A DNA stretch of 64,000 nt from Micromonospora peucetia (GCF_900091625.1 NZ_FMIC01000002.1:2480001-2544000); one strand, 5' to 3'; positions 53,080-64,000 are shown, counted from the first letter of the stretch. Notes: generated from the letters alone by a model not told the origin. A program made the numbers and translations.

Positions 53080-53898
53080 TCACGCAGACACCTTAACGAC
53101 GACGGTGCCGGCGAACTTGTCGTGGAGGCACTGCTGCCAGGGCTTGTCCCACAGCTGCCAGAGCCCGTCGAGGTAGCTGAGGCCGGGCAGGAGACCGGCG
53201 GCGAGGTACTGCACGGCGTACCGCCGGCCGGCCATCCGCCGGTCCAGCGTGGCGGTCGGGTCGAGCGGAACGATCCGCAGCTTCATCATCCGCTTGCCGA
53301 ACGTCTGCCCGGTGCGCTTCATGTACTCCACGTAATAGAGCCAGTAGATCCCGAGCATCACCACCATCAGACCCAGTTCGATCAGGACCAGCGGCAGCAT
53401 GAAGTCGTAGAGGAACGAGACGGGCTGTGGCCCGAGCGTGCCGTCGGGGTTGGCCCGGGTCAGCTCGGCCGCCATGTCCCAGAACAGGATCAGCAACGGC
53501 GGCAAGAGGAGCACCATCACCACCAGCATGCCCAGCGCACCGTCGATCAGCACGGCGAGCAACCGGTCACCGAAGGTGGCGAGCGGCTGGCCGCCCGGGC
53601 CGAGCGTCGGGGCCGGCCGGGGCGGCGGACCGGTCCAGCCCGCAGGCGGCGGGCCGTTCCAGCCGGGAGGCGGTGGGGCCCAGCCCGGGGGTGGCGGGCC
53701 GTTCCAGCCGGGAGGCGGTGGGGCCCAGCCCGGGGGCGGCGGCCCGGTCCAGCCCGGTGGCGGGACCTGGCCGGACGGGGCGTGCTGCTGCGGCACCGCG
53801 TACCCCTGACTGGCGGGACCGGACGGCGGCGCGAAGCCGCCGGCGGCGGGCGGTTGCCCACCGGCCGGCGGCGTCGGGTACGTCGGAGGCTGCGTCAC
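53080..53898 (-). CDS. RDD-family membrane protein with Pro-rich N-terminus
   Basis: 272 residues. A Pro/Gly/Tyr-rich N-terminus with WTGPPPPGWAPPPPGWNGPP-type repeats (to about residue 110) is followed by an RDD domain: LATFGDRLLAVLIDGALGML, LPLVLIELGLMVVMLGIYWLY and the family motif TGQTFGKRMMKLRIVPLD. The C-terminus is WQQCLHDKFAGTVVVKVS. It is paired with the next RDD gene (53057), 22 bases apart. GTG 53898 lies 11 bases after the HPD stop. Confidence 0.78.
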   Translation of the reverse strand: MTQPPTYPTPPAGGQPPAAGGFAPPSGPASQGYAVPQQHAPSGQVPPPGWTGPPPPGWAPPPPGWNGPPPPGWAPPPPGWNGPPPAGWTGPPPRPAPTLGPGGQPLATFGDRLLAVLIDGALGMLVVMVLLLPPLLILFWDMAAELTRANPDGTLGPQPVSFLYDFMLPLVLIELGLMVVMLGIYWLYYVEYMKRTGQTFGKRMMKLRIVPLDPTATLDRRMAGRRYAVQYLAAGLLPGLSYLDGLWQLWDKPWQQCLHDKFAGTVVVKVSA

Positions 53899-53909
53899 GC
53901 TCGTCAGTG

Positions 53910-55295
<1,386 letters not shown>

Positions 55296-55303
<8 letters not shown>

Positions 55304-55781
55304 TGGTCAAGGTGTACAGCTCGACGTCCTCGATGCACGATTGATCGAACTGCTCGCCGAGGAACCGCGGATCGGGGTGCTGGAGTGCTCGCGACGCCTC
55401 GGGGTCGCCCGCGGCACCGTGCAGGCCCGGTTGGACAAGCTCGTCGAACGGCGGGTCATCGGGGGGTTCGGGCCGGAGATCTCCCCGGCGGCGATCGGGT
55501 TCGGGGTGACCAGCTTCGTCACCCTGGAGATCAGCCAACGGCACGGGCACGACCTGGTCGCCGCGCACCTGGCCGCGATCCCGGAGGTGCTGGAGGCGCA
55601 CACCATCACCGGCTCCAGCGACCTGCTCTGCCGGATCGTGGCCCGATCGAACACCGACCTCCAGCGGGTGATCGACCAGATCGTCTCGTACGAGGGCATC
55701 CGCCGTGCCTCGACGATCATCGCCCTGGCCGAACAGATCCCCTACCGCACCCTCCCCCTCGTCCGCTCCGCCACCACCTGA
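55296..55781 (+). CDS. Lrp/AsnC-family transcriptional regulator
   Basis: 161 residues. An N-terminal winged helix-turn-helix (LDARLIELLAEEPRIGVLEC, then ARGTVQARLDKLVERRVI) is followed by an RAM ligand-binding domain (VTLEISQRHGHDLVAAHLAA, HTITGSSDLLCRIVARS). Lrp-type proteins sense amino acids and form octamers; divergent placement from HPD suggests control of tyrosine catabolism (inference). Confidence 0.9.
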
Positions 55782-55847
55782 CCACCCCCCACCCCACCCC
55801 CACCCCCTCCCGGACACGCCCCGCCCGCCCCGCCCCGCCCGGCACGT

Positions 55848-55868
55848 CGATCTTGCAGTTATGGCCCC
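55848..55868 (-). repeat. Diverged inverted copy of the GTGCAAGATCG repeat
   Basis: This copy matches the reverse complement of the two downstream copies at 18 of 21 positions (CGATCTTGCA at its left end). Confidence 0.5.
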
Positions 55869-55894
55869 GGCATATCGCCTGGAACGGATATTTC

Positions 55895-55918
55895 GGGGGC
55901 CGAAAGTGCAAGATCGCG
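55895..55918 (+). repeat. Copy 1 of a 24-bp repeat with CGAAAGTGCAAGATCGCG
   Basis: GGGGGC followed by CGAAAGTGCAAGATCGCG, identical to the copy at 55945-55968. It lies in the 281-base gap between the Lrp-type and PQQ-propeller genes. Confidence 0.8.
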
Positions 55919-55944
55919 GGATGCGGGGCGGGCGGCGACGGGGC

Positions 55945-55968
55945 GGGGGCCGAAAGTGCAAGATCGCG
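55945..55968 (+). repeat. Copy 2 of the 24-bp repeat
   Basis: Identical to 55895-55918 and exactly 50 bp further on. Confidence 0.8.
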
Positions 55969-56050
55969 CGGCGAGGGGGTGTGCGGCGAGGGTGGGGAGA
56001 AAGGGGGGCGACACGGGGGTGTGGGACCACGGGAGCTGGGGGCTCGTCGC

Positions 56051-56056
56051 TACCGT
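56051..56056 (+). promoter_or_regulatory. Leaderless -10 box TACCGT for the PQQ-propeller gene
   Basis: TACCGT ends 6 bases before the GTG at 56063; the intervening GTGCGT contains another in-frame GTG. Confidence 0.4.
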
Positions 56057-56062
56057 GTGCGT

Positions 56063-57502
56063 GTGGCGAAGGCGGGCGGCCTCGGAGTGTGGCGTGGCGG
56101 GCTGTTGCTCGCGCTCATCATGGTCGTCGCGCTCGCCGCGACCGGAGTGTGGAACCCGTTCCCCGGCGTGTGGGACTGGGTCGACCGCAGCGAGCCGATC
56201 TCCGAGCCGGACGTGGTCTGGCAGCAGCGTGTCGGCGGTACCCCGCGCAGCGTGACCATCGCGGGCGACACCGTGGTGGTCGAGCAGCGCACCCGGGTGG
56301 AGGCCCGCAGCCTGGCCACCGGCGCCCAGCTTTGGGAACGTAAGGCCGACTGGTCCGCGGTGACCGGCGGTGACCGGGACGCGGTCATCGTCGTGGGCAA
56401 GTTGCTGGTCAAGGGGTACGAGGTGCTGGACCCGACGACCGGCGCCACGCGGCGGCGCAACGGCGACGCGGTGGCCGTGTGGACGTACCGCAACATGCTG
56501 CTCGACGCGCGCTGCGTCGACGCCACCGACTGCACGCTGAGCGCCTGGGACCCGCGCGGCACCGCCCCGCTCTGGACGGCCTTCGTGCCGGGGGTGCGCA
56601 GCGGCCTGCTCGGCGACAACCCAGGGCTGCTCGGCACCCGCCGGCTCGACGCCGTCCGGATCGACGAGGAGGTGGCCGGCCCAGAGCCCGTTCCGCCGCT
56701 GCTCGGCTTCCCCATCGACGGCCGGGTGCACGTCCTCGACACCGCCACCGGGCGGATGCTCCAGGATGTCGAGCCCGGCCGGGACGAGCGGCTGTCGGTG
56801 GTCGGCGGCCGACTGCTGCGGATCACCGCCCGTTCCCAGGACGGCACCTGCTACTTCGCCATCTCCGGCAGGGACGCGGCGACCGGCCAGGAGGCGTGGC
56901 AGCGGGCCGGGATCAACCTGCGGACCGCCGACAGCGCCGGCTGCGTACAGCGGGAGGACCCGCACGGCGCGCGTAACGTGCTGATCGGGGTGGCCCCGGA
57001 TGCCCGCGAGGCGGTTCTTGACGGTTACGACGGGCGGCTGCTGCTGGTCACCTCGGCTGGGGAGCGGCTGCTCGCCGTCGACGACCGGTACGCGTTGGTC
57101 CGGCCGGCCGACAAGGGTGCGGTGGTCGGCCGGGAGTTGGGCGCGGGACGAGTTCGGTGGACCCGCCCCGCCGGGGCGAAGGCCGGTGCCGCTCTCACCC
57201 CGTACGCGGCCGTGATCGCCGACGAGAAGCCGTCCCGGCTGGTGGCGCTGGACCCGCGTACCGGGCGGGAGTTGGTGAGCCTGCGCACCTCCGCGAACGC
57301 CCTGGCGGTCGGCCCGAGGGGCATGGTGATCGGCGAGGGGCGGGAGATCGGGTACGTCAGCTTCGGTGGCGCACCGGGTGCCCCCGCCCGGACGGGTGAC
57401 GGTGGCGTGCCCGGCCCCGGCGTGCCCGGCCCCGGCGGCACGGCGGGGGTTCCTGGGCCGGCGGAGAGCTGCGGCCCGAAGCGGGAGCTCTGCCCCGGGT
57501 GA
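56063..57502 (+). CDS. Membrane-anchored PQQ-like beta-propeller protein (second copy)
   Basis: 479 residues. A TM anchor ([19 protein letters not shown], about 12-30) is followed by PQQ-type blades: [101 protein letters not shown]. The tail is Gly/Pro-rich ([19 protein letters not shown]) with a final cysteine pair. Same architecture as the protein at 49305; extracytoplasmic; function unknown. Confidence 0.75.
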   Translation: MAKAGGLGVWRGGLLLALIMVVALAATGVWNPFPGVWDWVDRSEPISEPDVVWQQRVGGTPRSVTIAGDTVVVEQRTRVEARSLATGAQLWERKADWSAVTGGDRDAVIVVGKLLVKGYEVLDPTTGATRRRNGDAVAVWTYRNMLLDARCVDATDCTLSAWDPRGTAPLWTAFVPGVRSGLLGDNPGLLGTRRLDAVRIDEEVAGPEPVPPLLGFPIDGRVHVLDTATGRMLQDVEPGRDERLSVVGGRLLRITARSQDGTCYFAISGRDAATGQEAWQRAGINLRTADSAGCVQREDPHGARNVLIGVAPDAREAVLDGYDGRLLLVTSAGERLLAVDDRYALVRPADKGAVVGRELGAGRVRWTRPAGAKAGAALTPYAAVIADEKPSRLVALDPRTGRELVSLRTSANALAVGPRGMVIGEGREIGYVSFGGAPGAPARTGDGGVPGPGVPGPGGTAGVPGPAESCGPKRELCPG

Positions 57503-57555
57503 GAGCGTCGTCCCAGGACCCACCCGGCGGGTGGGACTGATCGACTCTTCTGCCC

Positions 57556-57561
57556 TAGGCT
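57556..57561 (+). promoter_or_regulatory. Leaderless -10 box TAGGCT for fumarase
   Basis: TAGGCT ends 8 bases before the ATG at 57570. Confidence 0.5.
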
Positions 57562-57569
57562 TTCCGCTC

Positions 57570-59252
<1,683 letters not shown>

Positions 59253-59265
59253 GCTGTGTAAACGA

Positions 59266-59302
59266 CGGAACCCCCGGCCAGAAAATCGGGCCGGGGGTTC
59301 CG
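59266..59302. terminator. Hairpin between fumarase and the phage-like region
   Basis: CGGAACCCCCGGCC and GGCCGGGGGTTCCG form a perfect 14-bp stem. It lies between convergent genes, so it may serve both strands. No U-run. Confidence 0.7.
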
Positions 59303-59336
59303 CGTGCCGGGAGCTGTTCGGGTCAGCCCTCAGCGG

Positions 59337-59597
59337 TCAGAGGGGGTCTTGCTCCTCGGGGTCGTAGGCGCTCCAGAGCTGATGAGCGTTCGAGAAGATG
59401 CGCAACGCCTCCACGTCCTCCGGCTCCGGCATGAGCAACAGCACGTCATCGTCACCCCGCCGCGTGATCCGCCAGCGTTGCTCCGGTGGGACCACCAACT
59501 CCAGCCCGGGGCCGCTCCCGGTGTCCAGCCACGCGATGACCGGCCGCCCCGGGGGAGCGTCGGTGACGACCACGCGCACCGCCGGTAGCTGGATCAC
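59337..59597 (-). CDS. Small hypothetical protein
   Basis: 86 residues: VIQLPAVRVVVTDAPPGRPV, then PEQRWRITRRGDDDVLLLMP, with a C-terminal WSAYDPEEQDPL. No family is recognised. GTG 59597 is chosen because GGGAGGGGGTGGAC precedes it and overlaps the upstream stop (GTGA). An open frame continues far upstream, but overlaps the 59594-59848 gene and shows no protein character. Likely part of the phage-like region. Confidence 0.6.
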   Translation of the reverse strand: MIQLPAVRVVVTDAPPGRPVIAWLDTGSGPGLELVVPPEQRWRITRRGDDDVLLLMPEPEDVEALRIFSNAHQLWSAYDPEEQDPL

Positions 59598-59848
59598 GTC
59601 CACCCCCTCCCGCTCGAACCGGTGGGGTCGAACCGGGCCAGCACGGCCGCCCGCTCCCGGCGGGACAACTCGGGGCTGTGGTGCCACTGGGACAGCAGAC
59701 GTTCGGCGCTGGGCCGGTCGGTGGCCTCGAACGCCCGGAGCGCGTTCTCCGCTCGGTCGATGACCGGGCTCTTGCCGGGCGGGTAGAGCTCCATCAGGCG
59801 GGCGGGTGTGGGTTCGTCCGGTGGGGCCGGGTCGGGGAAACTGTTCAC
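59594..59848 (-). CDS. Small hypothetical protein
   Basis: 84 residues: LMELYPPGKSPVIDRAENAL, then SAERLLSQWHHSPELSRRER and AAVLARFDPTGS. Helical, charged; no family recognised. GTG 59848 has GGGAGG 8 bases upstream. The stop overlaps the next start (GTGA), so the pair is translationally coupled. Divergent from the GntR-like gene. Confidence 0.6.
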   Translation of the reverse strand: MNSFPDPAPPDEPTPARLMELYPPGKSPVIDRAENALRAFEATDRPSAERLLSQWHHSPELSRRERAAVLARFDPTGSSGRGWT

Positions 59849-59940
59849 GGTCGGACCTCCCGTGTCCGATCAAGGCCCCCGGTGAGCGCTACCACGCGAG
59901 CCGGGGGCCGACTGCAAGGTCTCCCGTCACCGTAGGCCCA

Positions 59941-59999
59941 ACCTGTCTACCGTGTCCATCGAACGAACAGCATGGACAGCGTGGCGCGCCTGGACAGGT
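59941..59999. promoter_or_regulatory. Clustered operator half-sites upstream of the GntR-like gene
   Basis: TGTCCAT (59953-59959) and ATGGACA (59972-59978) are inverted copies 12 bases apart. An outer pair ACCTGTC (59941-59947) and GACAGGT (59993-59999) and a further TGGACA (59991) surround them. This nested arrangement lies in the divergent region between the two gene sets. Confidence 0.6.
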
Positions 60000-60013
60000 G
60001 AGACCTTGAAGGC

Positions 60014-60271
60014 ATGATCGACCCCTGGTCGCCGCGCTCATTCGCTGAGCAGTTGGCCGACGTGCTACGGGCGAAGATCGACAGCGGCGAGTGGCAACCC
60101 GGGCACAAGCTCCCCGGGGAGGTCACGCTGGCGCAGACCTACGACGTGGCGCGCGGCACCGTGCGGGCCGCGCTGGACCAGCTCCGCGAGGAGGGCCGGG
60201 TGGTCACCTTCACCGGGCGCGGCACGTTCGTCACGCCCGAGGCCGCCGGCACCGGGAATCCTGACGCTTAA
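60014..60271 (+). CDS. GntR-type winged-helix DNA-binding protein without effector domain
   Basis: 85 residues. The whole protein is a GntR winged helix: SFAEQLADVLRAKIDSGEWQ, then PGHKLPGEVTLAQTYDVARG and TVRAALDQLREEGRVVTFTG. Typical GntR proteins have a 150-residue effector domain; here it is absent, as in many actinobacterial mobile elements. It probably represses its own and divergent genes at the 59941-59999 sites (inference). Confidence 0.85.
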   Translation: MIDPWSPRSFAEQLADVLRAKIDSGEWQPGHKLPGEVTLAQTYDVARGTVRAALDQLREEGRVVTFTGRGTFVTPEAAGTGNPDA

Positions 60272-60292
60272 CTGTCAAGCTCGGTACCCGCG

Positions 60293-62041
60293 TCACCGGG
60301 CGAGCGTGGCAGCGCCCAGCCGCTCCAGGATCGCCTCGGCCGCTGCCTCCCCAGCCTCACGCCCGGTCGCGCCCGAGACGTGGACGTGAAGCTCCCCGAT
60401 GCTCAGCGACCCGCCCGCGCTGGCCCCGTCCCCACCGCGCGGCCGTCCGCCGCTCCACGCCGGGAGGTCCCCCGTCAGGTCCCCGAGGGTCTTCCGGACG
60501 TTGGCGAACCGGTCGGTCATGCCAGCCTCGAACCCGGCCATCACGAGCTGACCGGACTTGCGGAGGATCTTGGCGTCCACCTCCGCCGGTCCCTTCCAGT
60601 CCGGGAGCATCGAGGTGAGGGAGCTCAGGGTGGAGCGCACCCGATCGAACCCGGACCGGAGCCCGGAGATCAGACCGTCAATGATCCGGCGGCCCGCATC
60701 GGTCAGCCAGCTACCGGCGGCGGAGAACGCGCCGATGACGGTCTGGCGCAGCCCGGCCACGGCCGAGCGCACCCGGGACGCCGCACCGGTGACCACCGAC
60801 ACCATCGCGTTCCACCCGGCCGTCCAGGCGGCCCGAATGGTGCTCAGCGCGCCGGAGATCACGCTCTTGATGCCGTTCAGGGTGGTGGAGACCGCCGTCC
60901 GGATGCCGTTCAGCACGGCCGAGACCACCGACTTGATCCCGTTCCAGGTCCCCTGCCAGTCGCCCCGGATGGCGGCCGAGACAGCGGCGATGACGCCCTT
61001 CACCACGTTGATGGCAGTGGTCACCGCGTTCACGATCAGCTTCCACGCGGTACTGACCACCGCGCTAATGGTCTGCCACACGCCGGTGAAGATCGGGACC
61101 AGGGGAGCGAGGGCCGTCCCCACGGTGACACCGAACTGGGTCAGCCACCCGATCGCGCCCTGAATCCAGGCCGCCGCGTCGATGAAGAACTGACGCACGG
61201 TCGGGTAGACCGAGCTCAGCCAGCCCAGCATCACGCCCAGGCCCGCGATCATGGAGCTGATGAAGGTCAAGAAGTCCTTGAAGAACAGGGCCGCCCCCGG
61301 CCCCCCGTCCGCGATGGCGGAGAAGAACACGGACAGCCCGGTCCCGAGGATCGGCAGCGCGGCGGCCATCTCCTTCAGGAACGGTCCGGCCGCCGTGATC
61401 AGCTCCTGGAACCCGGGGAGGGCGTTCTCCACCAGCCCGGCCAGCCCCTCGGCCAGGGCCTGGATCGCGCCCGAGTCCGCCAGCCCCTTGAACATCTCGC
61501 GGATCTGGGGGCTGATCCGCTTCACCAGCTCCTCGAACGTCCCCAGCGCCTCCACCAGGGGGCCGAGCATCGGCTTGGCCGCGTCGGTGAAGGTTGACTT
61601 CAGGGTGCCGGTCAACGAGCTGGCGGCGGCCTTCAGAGCGGGCTCCTCCCGGAGCAACCACGCCCCGAGCCCGATCACGCCCAGGCCAGCGCCACCGATG
61701 AGCGCGCCGGACAGGAGCGCGCCGATCGCCGGGGCGGCCACGGCCGCGATGGTGGCCGCGATGGCGGCACCGGCGGCGGCCACGTACGGGTTGCTCCCCA
61801 GCGCGGAGGAGAGCCCGCCCAGGCCCTTCCCGATGCTCTCGGTCATCGCCTGGGCGGCCTCGGTCCCCGCTCCGGCGAACGAGGAGCCGAGGCGGCCCCG
61901 GTCCACGTCCACGTCCGCCTTGACGTCGATGGTCGGGGTCTTGATCCGGCTCAGGGCGCGGTCCAGGTCGCGCTCGGTGTCCCGGGCGAACCGGCGAACG
62001 TCGCCAGTGACTTCTACGCGGGCGGAACCGACATCCGACAC
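60293..62041 (-). CDS. Phage tail tape measure protein
   Basis: 582 residues. It begins SARVEVTGDVRRFARDTERD, has a long Ala/Gly-rich hydrophobic stretch (NPYVAAAGAAIAATIAAVAA) and many helical repeats of tape-measure type (GTWNGIKSVVSAVLNGIRTA, TLNGIKSVISGALSTIRAAW). It sets tail length in siphophages. GTG 62041 with GAGGAGG upstream. It ends 22 bases from the convergent GntR-like gene with no other tail gene following, so the tail module is apparently incomplete at this edge. Confidence 0.82.
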   Translation of the reverse strand: MSDVGSARVEVTGDVRRFARDTERDLDRALSRIKTPTIDVKADVDVDRGRLGSSFAGAGTEAAQAMTESIGKGLGGLSSALGSNPYVAAAGAAIAATIAAVAAPAIGALLSGALIGGAGLGVIGLGAWLLREEPALKAAASSLTGTLKSTFTDAAKPMLGPLVEALGTFEELVKRISPQIREMFKGLADSGAIQALAEGLAGLVENALPGFQELITAAGPFLKEMAAALPILGTGLSVFFSAIADGGPGAALFFKDFLTFISSMIAGLGVMLGWLSSVYPTVRQFFIDAAAWIQGAIGWLTQFGVTVGTALAPLVPIFTGVWQTISAVVSTAWKLIVNAVTTAINVVKGVIAAVSAAIRGDWQGTWNGIKSVVSAVLNGIRTAVSTTLNGIKSVISGALSTIRAAWTAGWNAMVSVVTGAASRVRSAVAGLRQTVIGAFSAAGSWLTDAGRRIIDGLISGLRSGFDRVRSTLSSLTSMLPDWKGPAEVDAKILRKSGQLVMAGFEAGMTDRFANVRKTLGDLTGDLPAWSGGRPRGGDGASAGGSLSIGELHVHVSGATGREAGEAAAEAILERLGAATLAR

Positions 62042-62078
62042 GTCCGCCTCCTCTCAAGACTGCAAAGTTGTTGTGCCG

Positions 62079-62121
62079 CAACGCTTTTCAGCGTTGTCGT
62101 CCCTCGTCCCGATGACGAGGG
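62079..62121. other. Two adjacent stem-loops upstream of the tape measure gene
   Basis: CAACGCT-TTTC-AGCGTTG (62079-62096) and CCCTCGTC-CCGAT-GACGAGGG (62101-62121) are perfect stems. They lie between the small zinc-ribbon gene and the tape measure gene and may be a terminator pair or a processing site. Confidence 0.5.
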
Positions 62122-62127
62122 GGCACT

Positions 62128-62379
62128 TCACGCCGGGTGGCCGGGGCACGGCGTCCCGTCGTCGGTGGAGACGCGGCACCACCGACAGAAGACCGTGACG
62201 GACCGAAGGTTCTCGGCGTCCAGGATCAGCGCGCGGTCCGGGTCCGCGAGGTCGAACATCAGCGCGGCCGTCCAGGCGTGCCGCCCCTCTACCTGGACCG
62301 GGGGATGGGGGGAGGAGGACACCGTGGCGGACCGGCCGCCCCACTCCACGGTGACCGGCGTCCCGGCGGCCGTGCTCAT
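62128..62379 (-). CDS. Small zinc-ribbon-like hypothetical protein
   Basis: 83 residues: PVTVEWGGRSATVSSSPHPP, LMFDLADPDRALILDAENLR, and a C-terminal CRWCRVSTDDGTPCPGH (C-x2-C ... C-x-G-H), a possible metal site. The ATG overlaps the stop of the upstream HTH gene (ATGA). Likely phage-element gene. Confidence 0.6.
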   Translation of the reverse strand: MSTAAGTPVTVEWGGRSATVSSSPHPPVQVEGRHAWTAALMFDLADPDRALILDAENLRSVTVFCRWCRVSTDDGTPCPGHPA

Positions 62380-63608
62380 GCCGCCACCGCCAGCCGGGAC
62401 TCCAGCTCGGCCAGGCGCGCGGCCAGCCGCTCCTCCGTGGTCAGCGGCACCTCGGGGAGGTCGGTCACGTACGCCCAGGGCTCGCGCCGCTCCCCGGGAC
62501 CAAGCGGCCGGTACGAGGCCATCTCGCGCGCCAGCGGGAACGGGCTCACCTGGCGGCGCGCCGGGATCAGGTCCCGGGCCGCCTCCAGGGCGTACTCCTC
62601 CACCCGCCGGTTACCCGGGATCTTGGCGCGCTGGATGCGCTGGGAGCACCCGGCGCACACCGGGCGGCCCTGGTAGGTGCCCCAGGCGTCCGCCAGCTCG
62701 TGAGACCGGCCGCACCCGGCGCACGGCCAGCCGGAGGAGTGGGGGACCGGGACGGTCAGCTCCCGGTGGCGCTTCTCCACGGCGGCGCGGAGCTCGGCCA
62801 GCTCCGCACGGGGGATGTGCTGGAACGGGGAGCGGCCCCGGCCCGCGTCGGTGGACGAGGCTTTCTCCAGCTCCCGGTACGCCAGCGGCACGCCGAGCGT
62901 GCGCGCCACGTCCGCGTGAGCCTGGGTGACCCGGACCGGGCGCGCGGTGGGATCGAGCGCCAGCGCCAGGAGCTCGGCACCGCCGGTGGCCAGGGAGCAC
63001 ACCCGGTGGAAGCGCCAGGAGCGGACCTGGCGGGAGTAGGGCCACGTGCCCACCTGGCGGTAGGTCTGCTCGGCCTCGGGGTCGTCCTTGGCGACCGTGG
63101 CCCCGCACGTGCCGCACGCCGACGCGATGACCTCCCCGGCATCGGCCAGCGCGTGGACCAGCGCGGCGCGGGGGTCGGTGGTCTTGGCCTGGGCGGGCCT
63201 GGGGGTCTTGGTCTTGCGAGCGAACATGTCTCGGTCCTCCGTGGTCGGTCTGTTGGTCTTCTTGCCTTGCCTGGCCCGCCTTCTCACCCAGCGGTCCAGC
63301 TCGTCCTTGGTGAACACCGACCGGCCGCCAACCAGGTCCCGCTCCGGGCCGGTCCCCTCTATGACGTAGCCGGAGAGTGTCCCCCTGGGGATGCCCAGGT
63401 ACTTGGCGGCCTGGTGGGAGGTCATGGGTCGCTCGTCCAGCCAGCGGTCCAGCTCGGCCTTGGTGAACACGATGTGGGGGCTTCCGTTCACCAGCGCCCG
63501 GTCCAGCTCGGGCTCGGGGCCGATGCCATGGGAGACGTGGGCAGAGAGCGTGTGCATGTTGATGCCCAGGTACGCGGCGGCGGCGCGGTAGCCCACGAAC
63601 TCGGTCAT
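62376..63608 (-). CDS. Double-HTH (excisionase-like) protein with two zinc ribbons
   Basis: 410 residues. Residues ~1-110 contain two MerR/Xis-like helix-turn-helix modules: GYRAAAAYLGINMHTLSAHV with FTKAELDRWLDERP, and TSHQAAKYLGIPRGTLSGYV with FTKDELDRWVRRRA. Two zinc ribbons follow: SACGTCGATVAKDD (with RFHRVC later) and CAGCGRSHELADAWGTYQGR, then VCAGCSQR. An internal ATG at 63227, after GGAGGACCGAGAC, could start a separate zinc-ribbon protein in the same frame. Role probably DNA binding in the phage-like element. Confidence 0.7.
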   Translation of the reverse strand: MTEFVGYRAAAAYLGINMHTLSAHVSHGIGPEPELDRALVNGSPHIVFTKAELDRWLDERPMTSHQAAKYLGIPRGTLSGYVIEGTGPERDLVGGRSVFTKDELDRWVRRRARQGKKTNRPTTEDRDMFARKTKTPRPAQAKTTDPRAALVHALADAGEVIASACGTCGATVAKDDPEAEQTYRQVGTWPYSRQVRSWRFHRVCSLATGGAELLALALDPTARPVRVTQAHADVARTLGVPLAYRELEKASSTDAGRGRSPFQHIPRAELAELRAAVEKRHRELTVPVPHSSGWPCAGCGRSHELADAWGTYQGRPVCAGCSQRIQRAKIPGNRRVEEYALEAARDLIPARRQVSPFPLAREMASYRPLGPGERREPWAYVTDLPEVPLTTEERLAARLAELESRLAVAA

Positions 63609-63610
63609 GG

Positions 63611-64000
63611 TCAGATCAGCCGGATCGGGCCTTGGGGGACCTGACGCCGCTTGCGCTCCAGGGCGGCCTCGGTGCGCCGGTCCAGGGCGGCCAGGATCGC
63701 GGCGCTGTGCTCGCGCCGGGCGAGCGCCCGCCCCTGGACGCGGCCCAGCGCGCTGGCGGCCTCCATCCGTCGCCGGTGGTCGGCGCGGCCCAGCGCGGCG
63801 GCCAGGTCGCGCCGGGCGTCCGTGGTTCGACGGCTCAGCACGCCGTCCAGGGCGCGCCCGATCTGGGCCTGGTAGGAGCTGGTCCGGGAGCGGAACTCGG
63901 CGGGCCGGTCACCAGCCGTGACCCGGCGCAACAAGTCCGGGTTCCTGTACGGCTCGGCGGCGGCCACCAGAGCGGCCCGGCGCTCGGCGTGCTGGGAGGC
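63611..64000 (-). CDS. Partial helical protein at the window end (unknown)
   Basis: At least 129 residues; the frame is open to the window edge. Arg/Ala-rich and helical: NPDLLRRVTAGDRPAEFRSR, QIGRALDGVLSRRTTDARRD, ALDRRTEAALERKRRQVPQG. A GTG at 63967 is in frame, but the frame continues upstream (ASQHAERRAAL), so the true start is probably outside. The stop lies 2 bases before the next gene start, so it heads the same operon. Confidence 0.5.
   Translation of the reverse strand, partial: ASQHAERRAALVAAAEPYRNPDLLRRVTAGDRPAEFRSRTSSYQAQIGRALDGVLSRRTTDARRDLAAALGRADHRRRMEAASALGRVQGRALARREHSAAILAALDRRTEAALERKRRQVPQGPIRLI

Noticed and set aside
59337..59873. 178-residue version of the small gene at 59337
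   Set aside because: The extra N-terminal part is the shadow of the overlapping 59594-59848 gene, whose own start has a strong ribosome-binding site.

Overview
The window is a high-GC actinobacterial chromosome segment. Several features point to Micromonosporaceae (Micromonospora or a close relative): Lsr2, CarD, ClpC, DisA/RadA, a DUF397 protein, GTG starts, and a recurring leaderless promoter form (TAnnnT box 6-8 bases before the start codon). All genes are assigned from sequence and remembered family signatures; no database search was run.

Layout. 1-2.5 kb: the end of an osmolyte-binding protein and a long disordered membrane protein. 2.5-4.9 kb: a MidA-type methyltransferase overlapping a stand-alone nuoD. 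5.1-18.3 kb: cofactor and housekeeping genes (DUF2520 protein, panC, panD, VOC protein, septum-formation lipoprotein, nadB, nadC, coaX, methyltransferase, lysS, lsr2, clpC). 18.3-19.3 kb: a gene-poor kilobase with a 19-unit minisatellite and 70-bp direct repeats, followed by a secreted C39-like protein. 20-26.7 kb: mutY, an ACT protein, def, a membrane protein, disA, radA and an LpqE-like lipoprotein. The order DUF2520-panC-panD-coaX-lysS-lsr2-clpC ... mutY ... disA-radA-lpqE-carD-ispD-ispF matches, from memory, the corresponding Mycobacterium tuberculosis block, so the backbone is ancient. Between lpqE and carD sits an accessory block (26.9-30.9 kb) of UbiA prenyltransferase, methyltransferase, acyl-CoA-dehydrogenase-like enzyme and type III polyketide synthase. 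It resembles the agq phenolic-lipid locus of Actinoplanes. carD, ispD, ispF and a TPR protein follow (32.7-35.5 kb).

35.5-44.4 kb holds the most interesting system, a five-gene thiopeptide-type RiPP cluster on the minus strand. It contains a 63-residue precursor, a LanB-like glutamylation protein, a small pyridine-synthase-like protein, an ocin-ThiF/YcaO fusion, and an elimination-domain/SagB-dehydrogenase fusion. Gene order is that of the lactazole cluster (A-B-C-DE-F). The predicted core has one cysteine and a W-x-W motif, unlike classical azole-rich thiopeptides. A perfect 10-bp inverted repeat lies just upstream of the precursor.

44.7-59.3 kb is organised around tyrosine catabolism: homogentisate dioxygenase, an unknown protein, fumarylacetoacetase, an operon of HPD with two RDD membrane proteins and a HisC-like aminotransferase, a divergent Lrp/AsnC regulator, and a class I fumarase that could use the fumarate made by Fah. 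DUF397, SRPBCC and two PQQ-propeller proteins are interspersed. From about 59.3 kb to the end is the edge of a phage-derived element: small genes, a stand-alone GntR-like winged-helix protein with clustered operator half-sites, a tail tape-measure protein, and a double-HTH/zinc-ribbon protein. The element runs off the window.
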